Assembly: GCA_023428755.1 (NCBI GenBank)
Contig: JAEYWX010000009.1
Span: forward strand, 62,001-126,000
Length of the DNA stretch: 64,000 nt
Reading direction: 5' to 3'
Source: Bacteroidota bacterium
GTDB lineage: Bacteria; Bacteroidota; Bacteroidia; Chitinophagales; Chitinophagaceae
Position numbers and translations under genes: made by a program
The notes under the pieces: generated by a model
The model's database searches: none
The model's input: only the letters and a program-made list of their open reading frames with translations
What the model was told of the DNA's origin: nothing
Part shown: positions 46,545-57,400 of the stretch, in pieces
Layout: the number at the start of each line of letters is the position of its first letter
How positions within the stretch are numbered: position 1 is the first letter of the stretch

Positions 46545-48326
46545 ATGAACCTAAGGTGCATTACTTTGGCATGCTTGCTTCTGTGCGCTGCAACTGCAGA
46601 TGCTCAATTTTATTTTCGTGGCGAAGTAAAAGATGCATCCAATGCAGCGCTCTCACTGGTTCGCATTCATTTGTATTCATCTAATTCATTTTATTACTCG
46701 GGCTCAACCGGTGGTTTCGGCATTCCATCGGCTGTTACTAAGGATACGGTTGGTTTTTTCCTGCATGGTTACGAAGAAAAAATAGTGGTGCTCAACAGCA
46801 ATGAATTCAATACAGTAATATTAAAACCAAGTTCTGCCATCAGTAATCCCAAACGAAAATTATTATCGGTCACAAAAAATAAACAGGAAGATCGAAACAG
46901 GCTGAACACAGTGTCTGGTGAAACCTATTCGTCGCAAATTGAAAATGATTTTAACAAAACCGAAGAATACCCTTCTGTTGGTTTTGCAATGAATGTTGAT
47001 AAAGCATCGTACAGTAATATCCGGCGTTTTATCAATATGCGTTCACGGGTTCCCATTGATGCAGTTCGAATTGAAGAAATGCTGAATTATTTTCCACAGA
47101 AATATAACTCACCGGAAGCCGATAAAGCATTTCATATTCAATCGCAGATCACAGATTGCCCTTGGAATCCAGTTAATAAATTATTGTTTCTGCAGTTGCA
47201 GGCAAAAAAAATCAATTATGATTTTTTACCGCCAAGCAATTTTGTATTTCTTGTTGATGTAAGTGGTTCAATGGATTTGCCCAACCGGTTACCATTATTG
47301 AAAACTGCTTTCCGAAAAATGGTAGAAAATCTTCGTCCAATTGATACAGTGTCCATGATGGTATATGGTGGAACTGTTGGAATTGTTTTGCAACCAACGT
47401 CGGGACAAGAAAAAGAAAAGATCATGGCAGTCATTGATTCATTAGGAGCAGGTGGGGATACGCCCGGTGAATCAGCACTGCGACAGGCATACCGGTTAGC
47501 CCAAAGTCAATTTATTGTTGGCGGAAACAATCGGGTTATTCTTGCAACGGATGGCGATTTTAATGTAGGTGAGGTAAGTGAAGAAGCCTTGATTCAACTC
47601 ATTACTCAAAAACAACAAACCGGAATTTATCTAACCTGCCTGGGAGTTGGTATGGGTAATTATAAAGATTCCAAGCTGGAAGTATTGGCGAAGAAAGGGA
47701 ATGGAAATTTTGCTTACCTGGATAATGTAATGGAAACAGAAAAAGTATTGGTGAAGGAGTTAATGCAAACTTTGTATGTAGTGGTGGACGATGCCTATCT
47801 CAACATGCATTTTGTTCCGGCGAATGTAAAACAATACCGGCTCATTGGTTTTGATAACCGTAAAGATGTATTGGCCGATAGTAACAGTATTTTGGAAGGA
47901 GGAGAAATTGGCACCGGTCATACAGTTACAGCTGTATTTGAAATTGAACTGAACACAAGTGTTGAACATTCGTTTACAGTGGCTGATGCAGAATTAAGTT
48001 ATCACCCGGTTGAAACAAAGGAACGGATCACTGAAAAGTTTTCATTGCAAAACAGCTACCGGTCTATATTAGCAGTTGACAGCAGCTATCGTTTTGCAGC
48101 GGGTGTTGCGATGTTTGGATTGATGCTGAAGCAATCATCGTACATAAAAATAAATAACTGGGATGTATTGATCAATCTCCTGCAAACCTGTGTTGATCCG
48201 TCCGATTATCTGCAAAGTGAAATGTTGCGGTTGGTAAAAACAGCAAAAGAACTTTACAAGCCGGTAAAACAACGAAAACGTTGGTTCCGGAAAAATGAAA
48301 AGAAAGAAGAGATCATTCTTTTTTAA
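46545..48326 (+). CDS. YfbK-like exported vWA-domain protein
   Basis: This 593-residue protein has a signal peptide (MNLRCITLACLLLCAATADA) and a CarboxypepD_reg-like domain (FYFRGEVKDASNAALSLVRI). The VWA_N-type segment (YPSVGFAMNVDKASYSNIRR, VRIEEMLNYFPQKYN) leads into a vWA domain with a complete MIDAS start: Asp238, Ser240 and Ser242 in FLVDVSGSM, and later ILATDGDFN. The C-terminal 180 residues match DUF3520 of YfbK proteins. Such proteins bind metal-dependent ligands in the periplasm or at the surface; their role is unknown. It follows hpt by 38 bases, possibly in the same transcript. Confidence 0.93.
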   Translation: MNLRCITLACLLLCAATADAQFYFRGEVKDASNAALSLVRIHLYSSNSFYYSGSTGGFGIPSAVTKDTVGFFLHGYEEKIVVLNSNEFNTVILKPSSAISNPKRKLLSVTKNKQEDRNRLNTVSGETYSSQIENDFNKTEEYPSVGFAMNVDKASYSNIRRFINMRSRVPIDAVRIEEMLNYFPQKYNSPEADKAFHIQSQITDCPWNPVNKLLFLQLQAKKINYDFLPPSNFVFLVDVSGSMDLPNRLPLLKTAFRKMVENLRPIDTVSMMVYGGTVGIVLQPTSGQEKEKIMAVIDSLGAGGDTPGESALRQAYRLAQSQFIVGGNNRVILATDGDFNVGEVSEEALIQLITQKQQTGIYLTCLGVGMGNYKDSKLEVLAKKGNGNFAYLDNVMETEKVLVKELMQTLYVVVDDAYLNMHFVPANVKQYRLIGFDNRKDVLADSNSILEGGEIGTGHTVTAVFEIELNTSVEHSFTVADAELSYHPVETKERITEKFSLQNSYRSILAVDSSYRFAAGVAMFGLMLKQSSYIKINNWDVLINLLQTCVDPSDYLQSEMLRLVKTAKELYKPVKQRKRWFRKNEKKEEIILF

Positions 48327-48340
48327 TAACAGCAATCAAT

Positions 48341-48434
48341 ATGCAGGGCTAAAGCCCTGCTGTAGAGTAATTATATAACCCCAGCCTTAAGGCCGGGGTT
48401 ATAAATGAAATAGCTGAATCGCTTTAGCCTTGAC
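48341..48434. repeat. REP-like palindrome cluster, copy 1
   Basis: Three linked palindromes: gcagggctaaagccctgc at 48343-48360, aaccccagccttaaggccgg (continuing to 48400) at 48377-48400, and the half-site cgctttagccttga near 48420. The pattern (outer GGCTAAAGCC, inner AACCnnnGCTTAAGC-like) matches copy 2 at 58.7 kb and the repeats mobilised by RAYT (REP-associated Y1) transposases in Bacteroidota. Confidence 0.7.
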
Positions 48435-48470
48435 TCGTTGATAAAGAAAGCTAATTGATAGTTGATAGGT

Positions 48471-48511
48471 AAAGAAGAAGGGCAGCGATCGCTGCCCTTC
48501 TTCTTTTTTAT
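48471..48511. terminator. Bidirectional terminator, perfect 36-nt palindrome
   Basis: Positions 48471-48506 form an uninterrupted palindrome with 18-base arms (aaagaagaagggcagcga and its exact complement). A T run follows on the plus strand. It lies between the convergent vWA and M14 genes and can end both transcripts. Confidence 0.85.
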
Positions 48512-51240
48512 TTTGTTCCTGTTAATTGATTAAAGAGAAACTTAAATGTTCCGTGTGTTTGTGATCGGAACGTGATCTCCGGTCCAAACACATATAAATT
48601 TCCGTTGCCCACTTTTGCAGAAAAGGCAGCAATGCCATCCAGCAAATATTCCTGTCCCCATGCCCAGCCGCTACGCAATGGTTTGGCGGTAGCATACCAG
48701 GCAATTGGAGTTACTTCGCCTTTTGCAATGGCAGCAGGTGATAATTTAAACACCGGGCTGCTCGATACAAATACATCTGCTTCGCTGTTCATTCCCCATG
48801 CTGTTTGCAAGGTTGAGTCAACACGTACACGCAACACACTACCGGGTATATAATATTTTTCACCGGGCAATGGACGCTCAACACCATCGTTGAGCTCAAC
48901 TAATGCATTCTTCACCGGCAATTTAAAATGATAAGCAAGATTGGAGCTGCTGCCAATGGTTACAATGGTACCACCCGCATCAGCAAAAGCTTTCAATGCC
49001 GGAATTGATTTATCGGCTGTAATGTTGCCCATTGTTTTATGGTATTCGGCTGGTATCTCATCCGGATTGGGGCCACGTCCGCCAAAACCACGACCGCTTC
49101 CGCCAACTCCTGGAATAGCACCACCTACAAATACAATCACATCAAATTGATTGATGAGATTACCTGCATCAATGTCTTTTGCATAAATCAGTGAATACGG
49201 GAAATGATGCTGTTCAAAGATCCAACGCATCCAGCCTGATGGCATGGAACCACCATAGGTATCCCACAAGCCAATGCGTAATGATTTTATTTTGGTAGCG
49301 GTGCCGGCAGGTTGCTTATTTACGGCAATGGCCTGTGCACCATATTCTTTCGCTGCTTTTTCAAGAATGGCTTTTGCTTTTGCAGTTGCTTTTACAAAGA
49401 ACGAACCCTGTGCGGCTCCATTCACACTTGCATCAGTGATACGCATTACTTCAACTCCTTCTTTCAACAGATCGTTTACTGCAATAAACGATGCGTTACC
49501 GGCTGCATTTAAAACATATCCATTGGCACTGTTGCTGAATTTGCCGGGTGTCGTTTGTTCAGCACCGTAAGCAATGCTTTCAAAGGGTCCGTCGAATCCA
49601 TCCATGATGCGGTCAAACTGAAAACCCATTGTGAAAGCGGGTGTCCAGCCGGCAGCATCATACGGACGAACAGGAGGACCACCAGGATATAAAAAATCAT
49701 TCGGATGATCTTGTGGTTCAAACATGTCAATTACATGCGGACGAAAAGCCTGGTTTGTTTTTACTACATATGACCCGGCAGGATATTCTTTGCCGGCAAC
49801 TGTAAACTTAGCAGTTGCTTTTTCAACCCTGATACCTGAAAGGATCAATGTGTTGACAAACTTCACAGCAGAACTGAGATCGGGTTGATCGGATGGAATG
49901 ATAAAACCACGGGGATCACGCTTTGCAGGATCTTTAAAAACTACATCATAGTATTTCAGTGGAACGGTGTCAACAAAATTCTGATTGTTGTTTTGTGCCG
50001 ATGGACGTTGATCTTTTTTGAATGCTTCCCGAATTGCTTCTACTTTGTTGGGCGAGAGCGACCATTGGTCTTTGTTTCCTCTGTCAATGGAATTCTTACC
50101 CATCTTGTAAATATTATACAAAACATGTTCACGGTTACGTACGGCATAATCAAGCACCGCATAGTTCAGGGAAACAGAGTAATCGATCGACTGACGGAAC
50201 AACCATGGTCTTGGTGTTACAGGAAATGGTGTAGCTGCATTGGGAATAAGCCGTGATGTTACCAATGGTACACGTGCAGGAGTAGGGTTGCCAATGATCT
50301 CTGTTAACAAACCAATGATGTTATGAAAATAAGCAGTGGTACGTAAACCGCCATTCCACCAGGTAGAAAATACAGAACCACCCCGTTGTGTGTAGCCGGG
50401 CTTATCTTCCGCATTCAGGCGATTGATCATTGCTGCACCCACTCCATCAATCCCTGTAACCAGTAAGGGGTCGAATACAAAGTTGAAGGGATCACGATAG
50501 GGAGGACCAGCCACAACAGAACCTGCAGGACCTGACTGATGATGGTTGTATAATATTTGCGGGATCCACTCGATGTATTGCTGGCGGCTCATGTTCCTTG
50601 TTTCACTCATATTGTTCATGAAGAAATCACGGTTGTTATCATGACCAATGTATTTCTGATACAAACGGGGAAGATTATTGAGTGAACGTTTCAATGTATC
50701 TGCATGGCGCATATACCAGTTGGATACCAGTTCCTGTCCGTCAGGATTTGCATGTACAAACAGAATGATGGCATCGTTGAGGATGCGTTGTGTTTCTTCA
50801 TCGTTGCGGCTTACAAACTGCCACATGGTTTCAATCAACTGATGTGCACCTACGGTTTCCGTTGCATGCAAACCACCATCGATCCACACAACTGCTTTTC
50901 CTTCTTTCGCCAGTTGCTGTGCCTCTGCATTGGTTAAGTTTTCGGCACGTGCCAAACGTTGCGAAATGCTTTTATATTTTTCCAGTTGCTTTATATTGGC
51001 TGGCGACGATACAATCACCATGTACTGTGTGCGGCCTTCTTCTGTTTTGCCAATATCAACCAGCTTTACCCTGTCGGATGCAGCGGCCAGTTTTTTAAAG
51101 TAGGCTTCAGTTTGTGTGTACGTGGCCAGTTGATAATTGTCGCCAATGTTGAAACCAAAATGTTGTTTTGGCGAAGGAACAGTTTGTGCAGAAAGGCCAA
51201 CGCCGATCAACAGCAAAAGTGTAATGAAAACGGATCTCAT
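48508..51240 (-). CDS. Exported M14-family zinc carboxypeptidase
   Basis: This 910-residue protein has a signal peptide (MRSVFITLLLLIGVGLSAQ). The M14 domain (30-400) has the zinc ligands His125 and Glu128 in DGGLHATETVGAHQL, a FVHANPDGQ segment and a third-ligand His at 233/234 in ILYNHHQSGPAG. The rest (400-910) contains a GATase-like region with QFDVIVFVGGAIPG and VTIGSSSNLAYH, typical of the long M14 proteins of Bacteroidota. It probably trims peptides in the periplasm or outside. It is convergent with the vWA gene. No T9SS tail is present. Confidence 0.93.
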   Translation of the reverse strand: MRSVFITLLLLIGVGLSAQTVPSPKQHFGFNIGDNYQLATYTQTEAYFKKLAAASDRVKLVDIGKTEEGRTQYMVIVSSPANIKQLEKYKSISQRLARAENLTNAEAQQLAKEGKAVVWIDGGLHATETVGAHQLIETMWQFVSRNDEETQRILNDAIILFVHANPDGQELVSNWYMRHADTLKRSLNNLPRLYQKYIGHDNNRDFFMNNMSETRNMSRQQYIEWIPQILYNHHQSGPAGSVVAGPPYRDPFNFVFDPLLVTGIDGVGAAMINRLNAEDKPGYTQRGGSVFSTWWNGGLRTTAYFHNIIGLLTEIIGNPTPARVPLVTSRLIPNAATPFPVTPRPWLFRQSIDYSVSLNYAVLDYAVRNREHVLYNIYKMGKNSIDRGNKDQWSLSPNKVEAIREAFKKDQRPSAQNNNQNFVDTVPLKYYDVVFKDPAKRDPRGFIIPSDQPDLSSAVKFVNTLILSGIRVEKATAKFTVAGKEYPAGSYVVKTNQAFRPHVIDMFEPQDHPNDFLYPGGPPVRPYDAAGWTPAFTMGFQFDRIMDGFDGPFESIAYGAEQTTPGKFSNSANGYVLNAAGNASFIAVNDLLKEGVEVMRITDASVNGAAQGSFFVKATAKAKAILEKAAKEYGAQAIAVNKQPAGTATKIKSLRIGLWDTYGGSMPSGWMRWIFEQHHFPYSLIYAKDIDAGNLINQFDVIVFVGGAIPGVGGSGRGFGGRGPNPDEIPAEYHKTMGNITADKSIPALKAFADAGGTIVTIGSSSNLAYHFKLPVKNALVELNDGVERPLPGEKYYIPGSVLRVRVDSTLQTAWGMNSEADVFVSSSPVFKLSPAAIAKGEVTPIAWYATAKPLRSGWAWGQEYLLDGIAAFSAKVGNGNLYVFGPEITFRSQTHGTFKFLFNQLTGTK

Positions 51241-51387
51241 GCAGAAGATTTTGAAAAGTAAATAATGGAGAAGAAAGCATTCATGCCCGGCTTCTCATGC
51301 TGATGCTTTAAAGATAAGAAGCATCCCTATTTATCCCTCTGCGAATGGATGAACGGTTGGTTTTGCTTTGTTTTTGTGAAGGGTCGG

Positions 51388-51482
51388 TTTTTTGGCGCTG
51401 AGAAAGAAGAGCGCAAAGAAAAACGCAGAGAAAAATCTCTACGTTTAACTCCTTTTCTCCTTTCTCTGCGCCAAAAGCTCAT
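51388..51482. repeat. Long imperfect inverted repeat, GCGCAAAG type
   Basis: The arms ttttggcgctgagaaag (about 51389-51407) and ctttctctgcgccaaaa (about 51460-51477) pair with one mismatch, and an inner pair aaacgcagaga/tctctacgttt extends the structure. The words gcgcaaag, acgcagaga and tctctgcgcc are typical of interspersed repeats in Bacteroidota. It sits upstream of neither gene start but between the M14 start and the macroglobulin stop, where it could also act as a terminator. Confidence 0.6.
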
Positions 51483-51488
51483 TACTGA

Positions 51489-54400
51489 TCATTCGCTCAC
51501 CTTCACCCGTACTCCCTCACTATGACTTGTAAATTCAGGCGCATACATACATTGAATAGTTGTAATGCCACTGCTGTAATTACCTGCATGTGTTATGAAC
51601 AGCGGGTATTCAAACACATAGGTTCCTTTGTTGAGATAGCTGAAAAAGAAACTGGTGCTGGCATCTTTGGTGCTTTCGTAATAACCTAAGCCACCCTGCC
51701 ATTTGTATTGGCTCAACACATTTACCGGTTCCATGCAACTGGGACGCATATCTTTCATGTGTACATACTCCATGTTACGATCCACACGCAATTCAATGCG
51801 GACTTTTATTTTATCACCCACTTTCAGTTCATCACCTTCTTCTATGGGTGTAAGTACAGGTCCGTTTGCAGTGTTGCGTTCAACAAAATACTTCTTCTGC
51901 AATTTCAACGGTGTTTCGGCTGAAGTAATTTTGTCTAAGTTTTCAAAATACTGCCAGTAAGCAGCACCCCAGGCTGGTTGTCCGTTTGATTTGCTTACCG
52001 AAACATTGATATTTCCAAACGATGGCTTTACAAAATTACCATCGATGCTACGTTTGAAATAACCGCTGCCTGCTTCCGTTTTTTCTGTGGATGTACTGAA
52101 GAGCTGATCACCTGCTTTTATTTCAACCACAGGTTCTGTTGCAATCCATTCACCACCTTGCAATAACAAAGCATAACATGCTTCTGCTGTGGCAATGGTT
52201 GTTTTCCAGTTCTGCGTTTGCTTTTGTTTCAGTAACCAGGTCTTGAGATCGTTTACGGCTTTGGTATCTTTTGTAACATCGTTAAATACTTCGATCATTA
52301 AAGCCTGTGCTGCCACAGGTGCCTGGTACCAGTAATAACCTGCATTGAATTCTTTCCAGTACATTCCCATCTCTTCGCTGAAGAGCGCATTTTCTTTCAA
52401 TGATTTTACAATGGCCGTTGATGTTTTTGCATCTTTACTGCGATGCAATGCCAAAGCAATCATGCCCTGCATGTAACGGCTTTGTTTTACCCAATACTGC
52501 CTGGCTTGTGCAGTGTAATAGTTGAACGCTGTTTCGGTTCCTTTTGTTTGTGCAATGGCAGGAAAAAAGCTGCGCATGTACAGGTATTGAATTTGGGTTG
52601 AACCAATGTTGTTGTTTTTCAACGGCGTTTTATACTTCAGCAAATTGTCATAATCTTCTTTCAATCGCTTGTCAAGATAGATCATTGCTTTTGCAACCAT
52701 TGCATTCAATGTACTCTGCTGTTCTTTCGGAACTGCATTCAATTTCTGCAAATGACCAATGCCCGTAACAATGTATTGTGTGATATAACGATCATCGGGT
52801 CCGCCTTTGAACCAAACAAATCCGCCATTCGAAGATTGCATTTCCTGCAGCTGTGAAAGGTTCTTGCTTAATTCACTGTTCATGCGGATCATATCGAACA
52901 GCAGTGCAATGTTTTTCTTTTGCTGTTCTTCATCTTTCGCCTGCAATACCCAGGGTGTTTCAGCCAGCAGTGCTGCTTTCAGTTCTTCATTCTTCTGCAG
53001 GTTACTCATCAATGCTGCTGTGTCTTTTATTTTCCACTGTTGCATCACCTGCTGGATACGTGGTAATTTTTGAGTGATGTGTGAGGCCAATGCATTTGCA
53101 TAAAATCGGTTCCATGTTTGTTCCGCACATTCGTACGGATATTCCATTAAGTAAGGAAGCGCCTGCACGGCATACCAAACAGGATTACTGGTAAACTCAA
53201 TGGTAAAGCGATGATGCGTTAAACTTTCTGAAGCCCCCTCCCGGCCTCCCCCGAAGGGGGAGGAGTTAAGCAGTTTTGTAAAGTTGAATGTTTTGGTGCC
53301 ATCGCCCCGCATATTCAATGGTAGCGATTCTGTTACCAGCATACGATTGGTTAATACAGGAAGAGTTGCTTCTTCGCCATCGGTTTGATTACCAGCTTTG
53401 GCGATGATGCGGTAGGTGAGTGCTTCATTAAAATTGTACGGAATTTCAGTGCGGAATTTCACCACTGTACTTTGCTTTGGCCCAACAGTGAAATGCTGCA
53501 CAGGGAATGTATTCTGAAACCAGCCATCAACCGGTTGCATGGTTGCTGTGTTGAGTAATTGCAAATTGCTGATACCGGTAATTTCTTGATCCGTCATGTT
53601 GCTGATCTTGGCGGTGAATTCAAAACGATCACCTTCACGTAAGAAACGTGGAGCGAATGGTTGCACCATAAGATCTTTTTGTGTAACGATGCTTGTTTCG
53701 CTTAAACCCATCGACAGATCTTTTGTATGCGCCAGCAACTGTGCTTTCCATTTGGTTAACGATTCGGGCATGGTAAAGCTGAACGTAATATTTCCTTCTG
53801 CATCTGTCTTGAGATCGGGGAAGAAGAAAGCTGTTTCGTTAAAGTTGGTGCGGATTTGACCGGCTCCTTCATTTTTTTTCTCAATTTTCTTAATAATGGT
53901 TGCTTTGATAAACATTTCGCCTTCTTGAGTAGATACAGCACTATCGGCAACTGGAGCAGTTGCGATACTGAATGACATATTTTCTAAACCTTCGAATCTT
54001 AAATTTCCTTCAGAAACGTGTTTAGGCATTTTCATAAGTAATGGCCTGTCATCAATTAAGCTCAAAAGCTCATCATATTCTTTAAAAAAGGATTCGTCAA
54101 ATTCTACTCTCGAATACATTTTCTGCGCATCAATCGACGAGAATCCACCACCATTCCAATGGTTCCGTAAATAATTCACCGGAAACAAATCAGGTTTATT
54201 CCATTGATGGGTTTTAAACTGATCCAGTGATGCATCGTACATACTTGCCAGTAATTCCGCTGCCACTTTATCGCCTTTGTAACCGCTGATCTTGATCTTC
54301 CATTGTTCTTCACTGCCGGGCAATGTTTTATCACGGAAGGTTTCATACGTAATGTTTAGGTCTTTGTTATTCCATGGTACGGCTACATAACGGGTGAAAC

Positions 54401-57400
54401 TGTGAAAGCGGTTGTGTTTTACAAATGAATAGGCATAACCAAAACCACCACGCTGTTCTTCAATAACGGGTAGGCTCAGTTGTTTTTGTTCGTTGTTCAG
54501 TTGATGATAAACAGGACTTTTATTTTCGTTATTTGGATCAACCTGTACCAAATACACATCACTTGCGCTGGAGCCAAAACCAAGATTTGCCGTAGTGCCA
54601 GGTTCGGCTGTAACAGTTGAAGGTAATTGCCAAACATACTCTGGCGATGAAAGTTTTCCTGTTTCATCCGTCAGTTGTACATAGGTTTGGTTCTTTACTT
54701 CCTTGCCATCTTTATCAGTAGTTGTTACTTCAACCAGATACCAGCCTGGTTGTAATTGCTGATTGTCTATTGTCCATTGCCCGTTGCTGCTTGTGCTATC
54801 CTTCTTCTCATACAATTTCTTTCCTTTCTCCCAGCTTTCTTTTGCACGTTCATTGTTGTATTCGTCATGCGGAAAATCAGCACGGTACTCTTTTTCATTC
54901 ATGATGAACTGATCGGGTTGTTCCCAGTAACGCTCACGGATCAATCGATCGGGCGCATTCAGTTGATAGATGCTTACGGTAACCATACTTTTTACAAACT
55001 CACCCATCAGATTTTTTGTACTGATGTTGATACTGTTGAATTGTTTGGTGGTTTGCAATTCACCTTTCGGCAAACTGATTTGTAACTGCAAGGAGGTATA
55101 GCCAACCGTTACGGTTGTTTCGCCAGTTCTTGTTTCCCCATTCAGATCCGTTACATCAGCAATGATTCTGTAATCAAACACCGGTTCCAGTTCTTTGCGC
55201 ACCTGTTTATCGGGAATAGCTGCAAACGGAATGTTGAAACTGCCGTCTGCATTTGTTGTTGATTCACCATGTGTAATTTCCTGTTCCTGCATAACGGGCC
55301 AACCCCATTTCCAGCTAAGCCAGGGATACAAGAGCCGTGGCTGACGAACAACACGGTACTTCACTTTTGCGCCATCAATATTGTTGCCGGCATACGCAGT
55401 TGCATTCCCTGTAATGCGGATGGTATCGTTTACACGGAAGCTTTGTTTGATGGGTTGATATTCTACAAAAAACTTTGGGCGTTTGTATTCTTCTACTGAC
55501 ACGTACACCGAACCACCGGTTACGGATTCCTGTAAATAATAAGTGCCGGTCATTCGTCCAACAGGTAAAATAAATTTACCCGAGTAGGATCCGTACTCAC
55601 TGCTGCTTACTTCAATCGAATCCACTTTCTGATGATTGGCATCGTACAACATGATCGTTGTTTTTAAGCCCGTCACAATTTTTGGTTTTCCGGTTGCAGC
55701 ATCTTTTGCTGTAACAATTCCTTTGAAGTAAAGCGTTTGTCCGGGACGGTAAATGGAACGATCAGTAAAGAAAAATGTACGGCGTGTTTTTGTTTCATCA
55801 ATGGGTTCTTTTTCGCCACGGTATACATAGGAGTACGCCCTGTCGTCGAGATGCAACTGATCGTTTTGATAGTTTACTTCAATGGTGCGGTTGTACGCAT
55901 TGTTGCCGGGAGCTTTTGTAACCCGGAAATGTCCATTTGCATCTGATGTATAGGTTGCTGCTTTCACCGAAACGTTTTTCCGCTGATCATAGTTATAGGT
56001 TTGTTCCCACAACGTGATGCTTGCTTTTTGCAAGGGTTGTCCGCTTTCACGGTTCACTACAAAAAAGGCGTCAGCATTGTGCATCCATGCAATATTGCTT
56101 ACATGAAAAAACTGAACAGTCATTACATTTTTTGCAAGACTGAATTGTTCATCGGCACTGGCTAATAAAAGATAAGTGCCCACCGGCAATGCGTTTACTT
56201 TTATTTCTGTACTGTGTGTTTGATGATCATCAGTTGCCGGTAAGTTATAAGCGAATGAAGTAACAGACGGAAGACCGGTTAATTTTTTCCAGTATGCATC
56301 TTCCCACCGTTGATTCTCCATATCAGCCCACTGCTTCTGATCGATCTTCACAATCCTGAACCATGCTTTTGGTGTGTTGCGATATTGCAACAATGAACGG
56401 AAGGGTTTGCCCGGCACATTTACTTTCTCCGATGTTACTGCAATTGATTTCGATTCGATTTGTTGCAGCAGGTTTGCACAGTTGGCTCTCCCTTCAGTTA
56501 ACGTGTTTTGGGAAACGATCTGTTTGCAGAGAGCACTTGCTTTTTGATAATAGTAGCGTGGATTGAGTGAATCGTTTGATTTGTGTTTTTTGAAATCGTA
56601 GGTAGCTGCATAATCAGCATAGTCTTTTGCCAGCAGGTAGGCTGCTTGTGATGCAACAGGTTGATTGTTGTATTGCTGCAGCAAATGATTCAGCGACATT
56701 CGGTACAACGCTGTTTTATCTTCATGTGTTGAATAGCGATGCACAAATTGCAAACGCAGTAAGTCAACATCCATCAATGCATCTGCTTTTTTATCACTCA
56801 AGTGAAAACGAATTAATTCCTGGTACAGCAACAATGCCTTTTGTGTAAGCGATAGAGAATCGTCTGTTGGGAATTTTCGTGTTACAAAATCGGCAGCAGG
56901 ATCGTAGGCAGCAGCCATATTCAGTTCAAAGGCTTCTGCTGGTTTGGTAATACTGTGTTCATCGTTTTGAAAATAGTCAATGGCACGGTGCGCCAGCAGA
57001 TCGTATAACGTAGGCCGGAGATGACGGGCATTTCCTTTGTTGATCACAGGTTCGTATGCTTCCAGTCTTGTTTGCTGTAACAGTTTTTTATTTTCCAGTG
57101 AAGCAAGGTATAAGCTGCTGATCTTTTTATGCAGCTCGTCAATGGTCCATGTACTTACATCGTCTTTTTGAAAGCCAACGGTATTGGTACGGTCGTAAAA
57201 TTTCCAGCGGTTGTTCTGGAAGTATTGCCAGTATGCTTCTGCTGCATAATTGCTGAGTACCGATTTCAACGGCTCTGCTGCAGTGCGGATTTCTTTTTCA
57301 ATAGCAGCGATTGTTTTTATATCGGCATCTTCCTCTTTCATTTGTTGCAAACTCAAGCGAAACAATACTGCTTTCAGCAACTGTCCGTTGTTCTTTTCTT

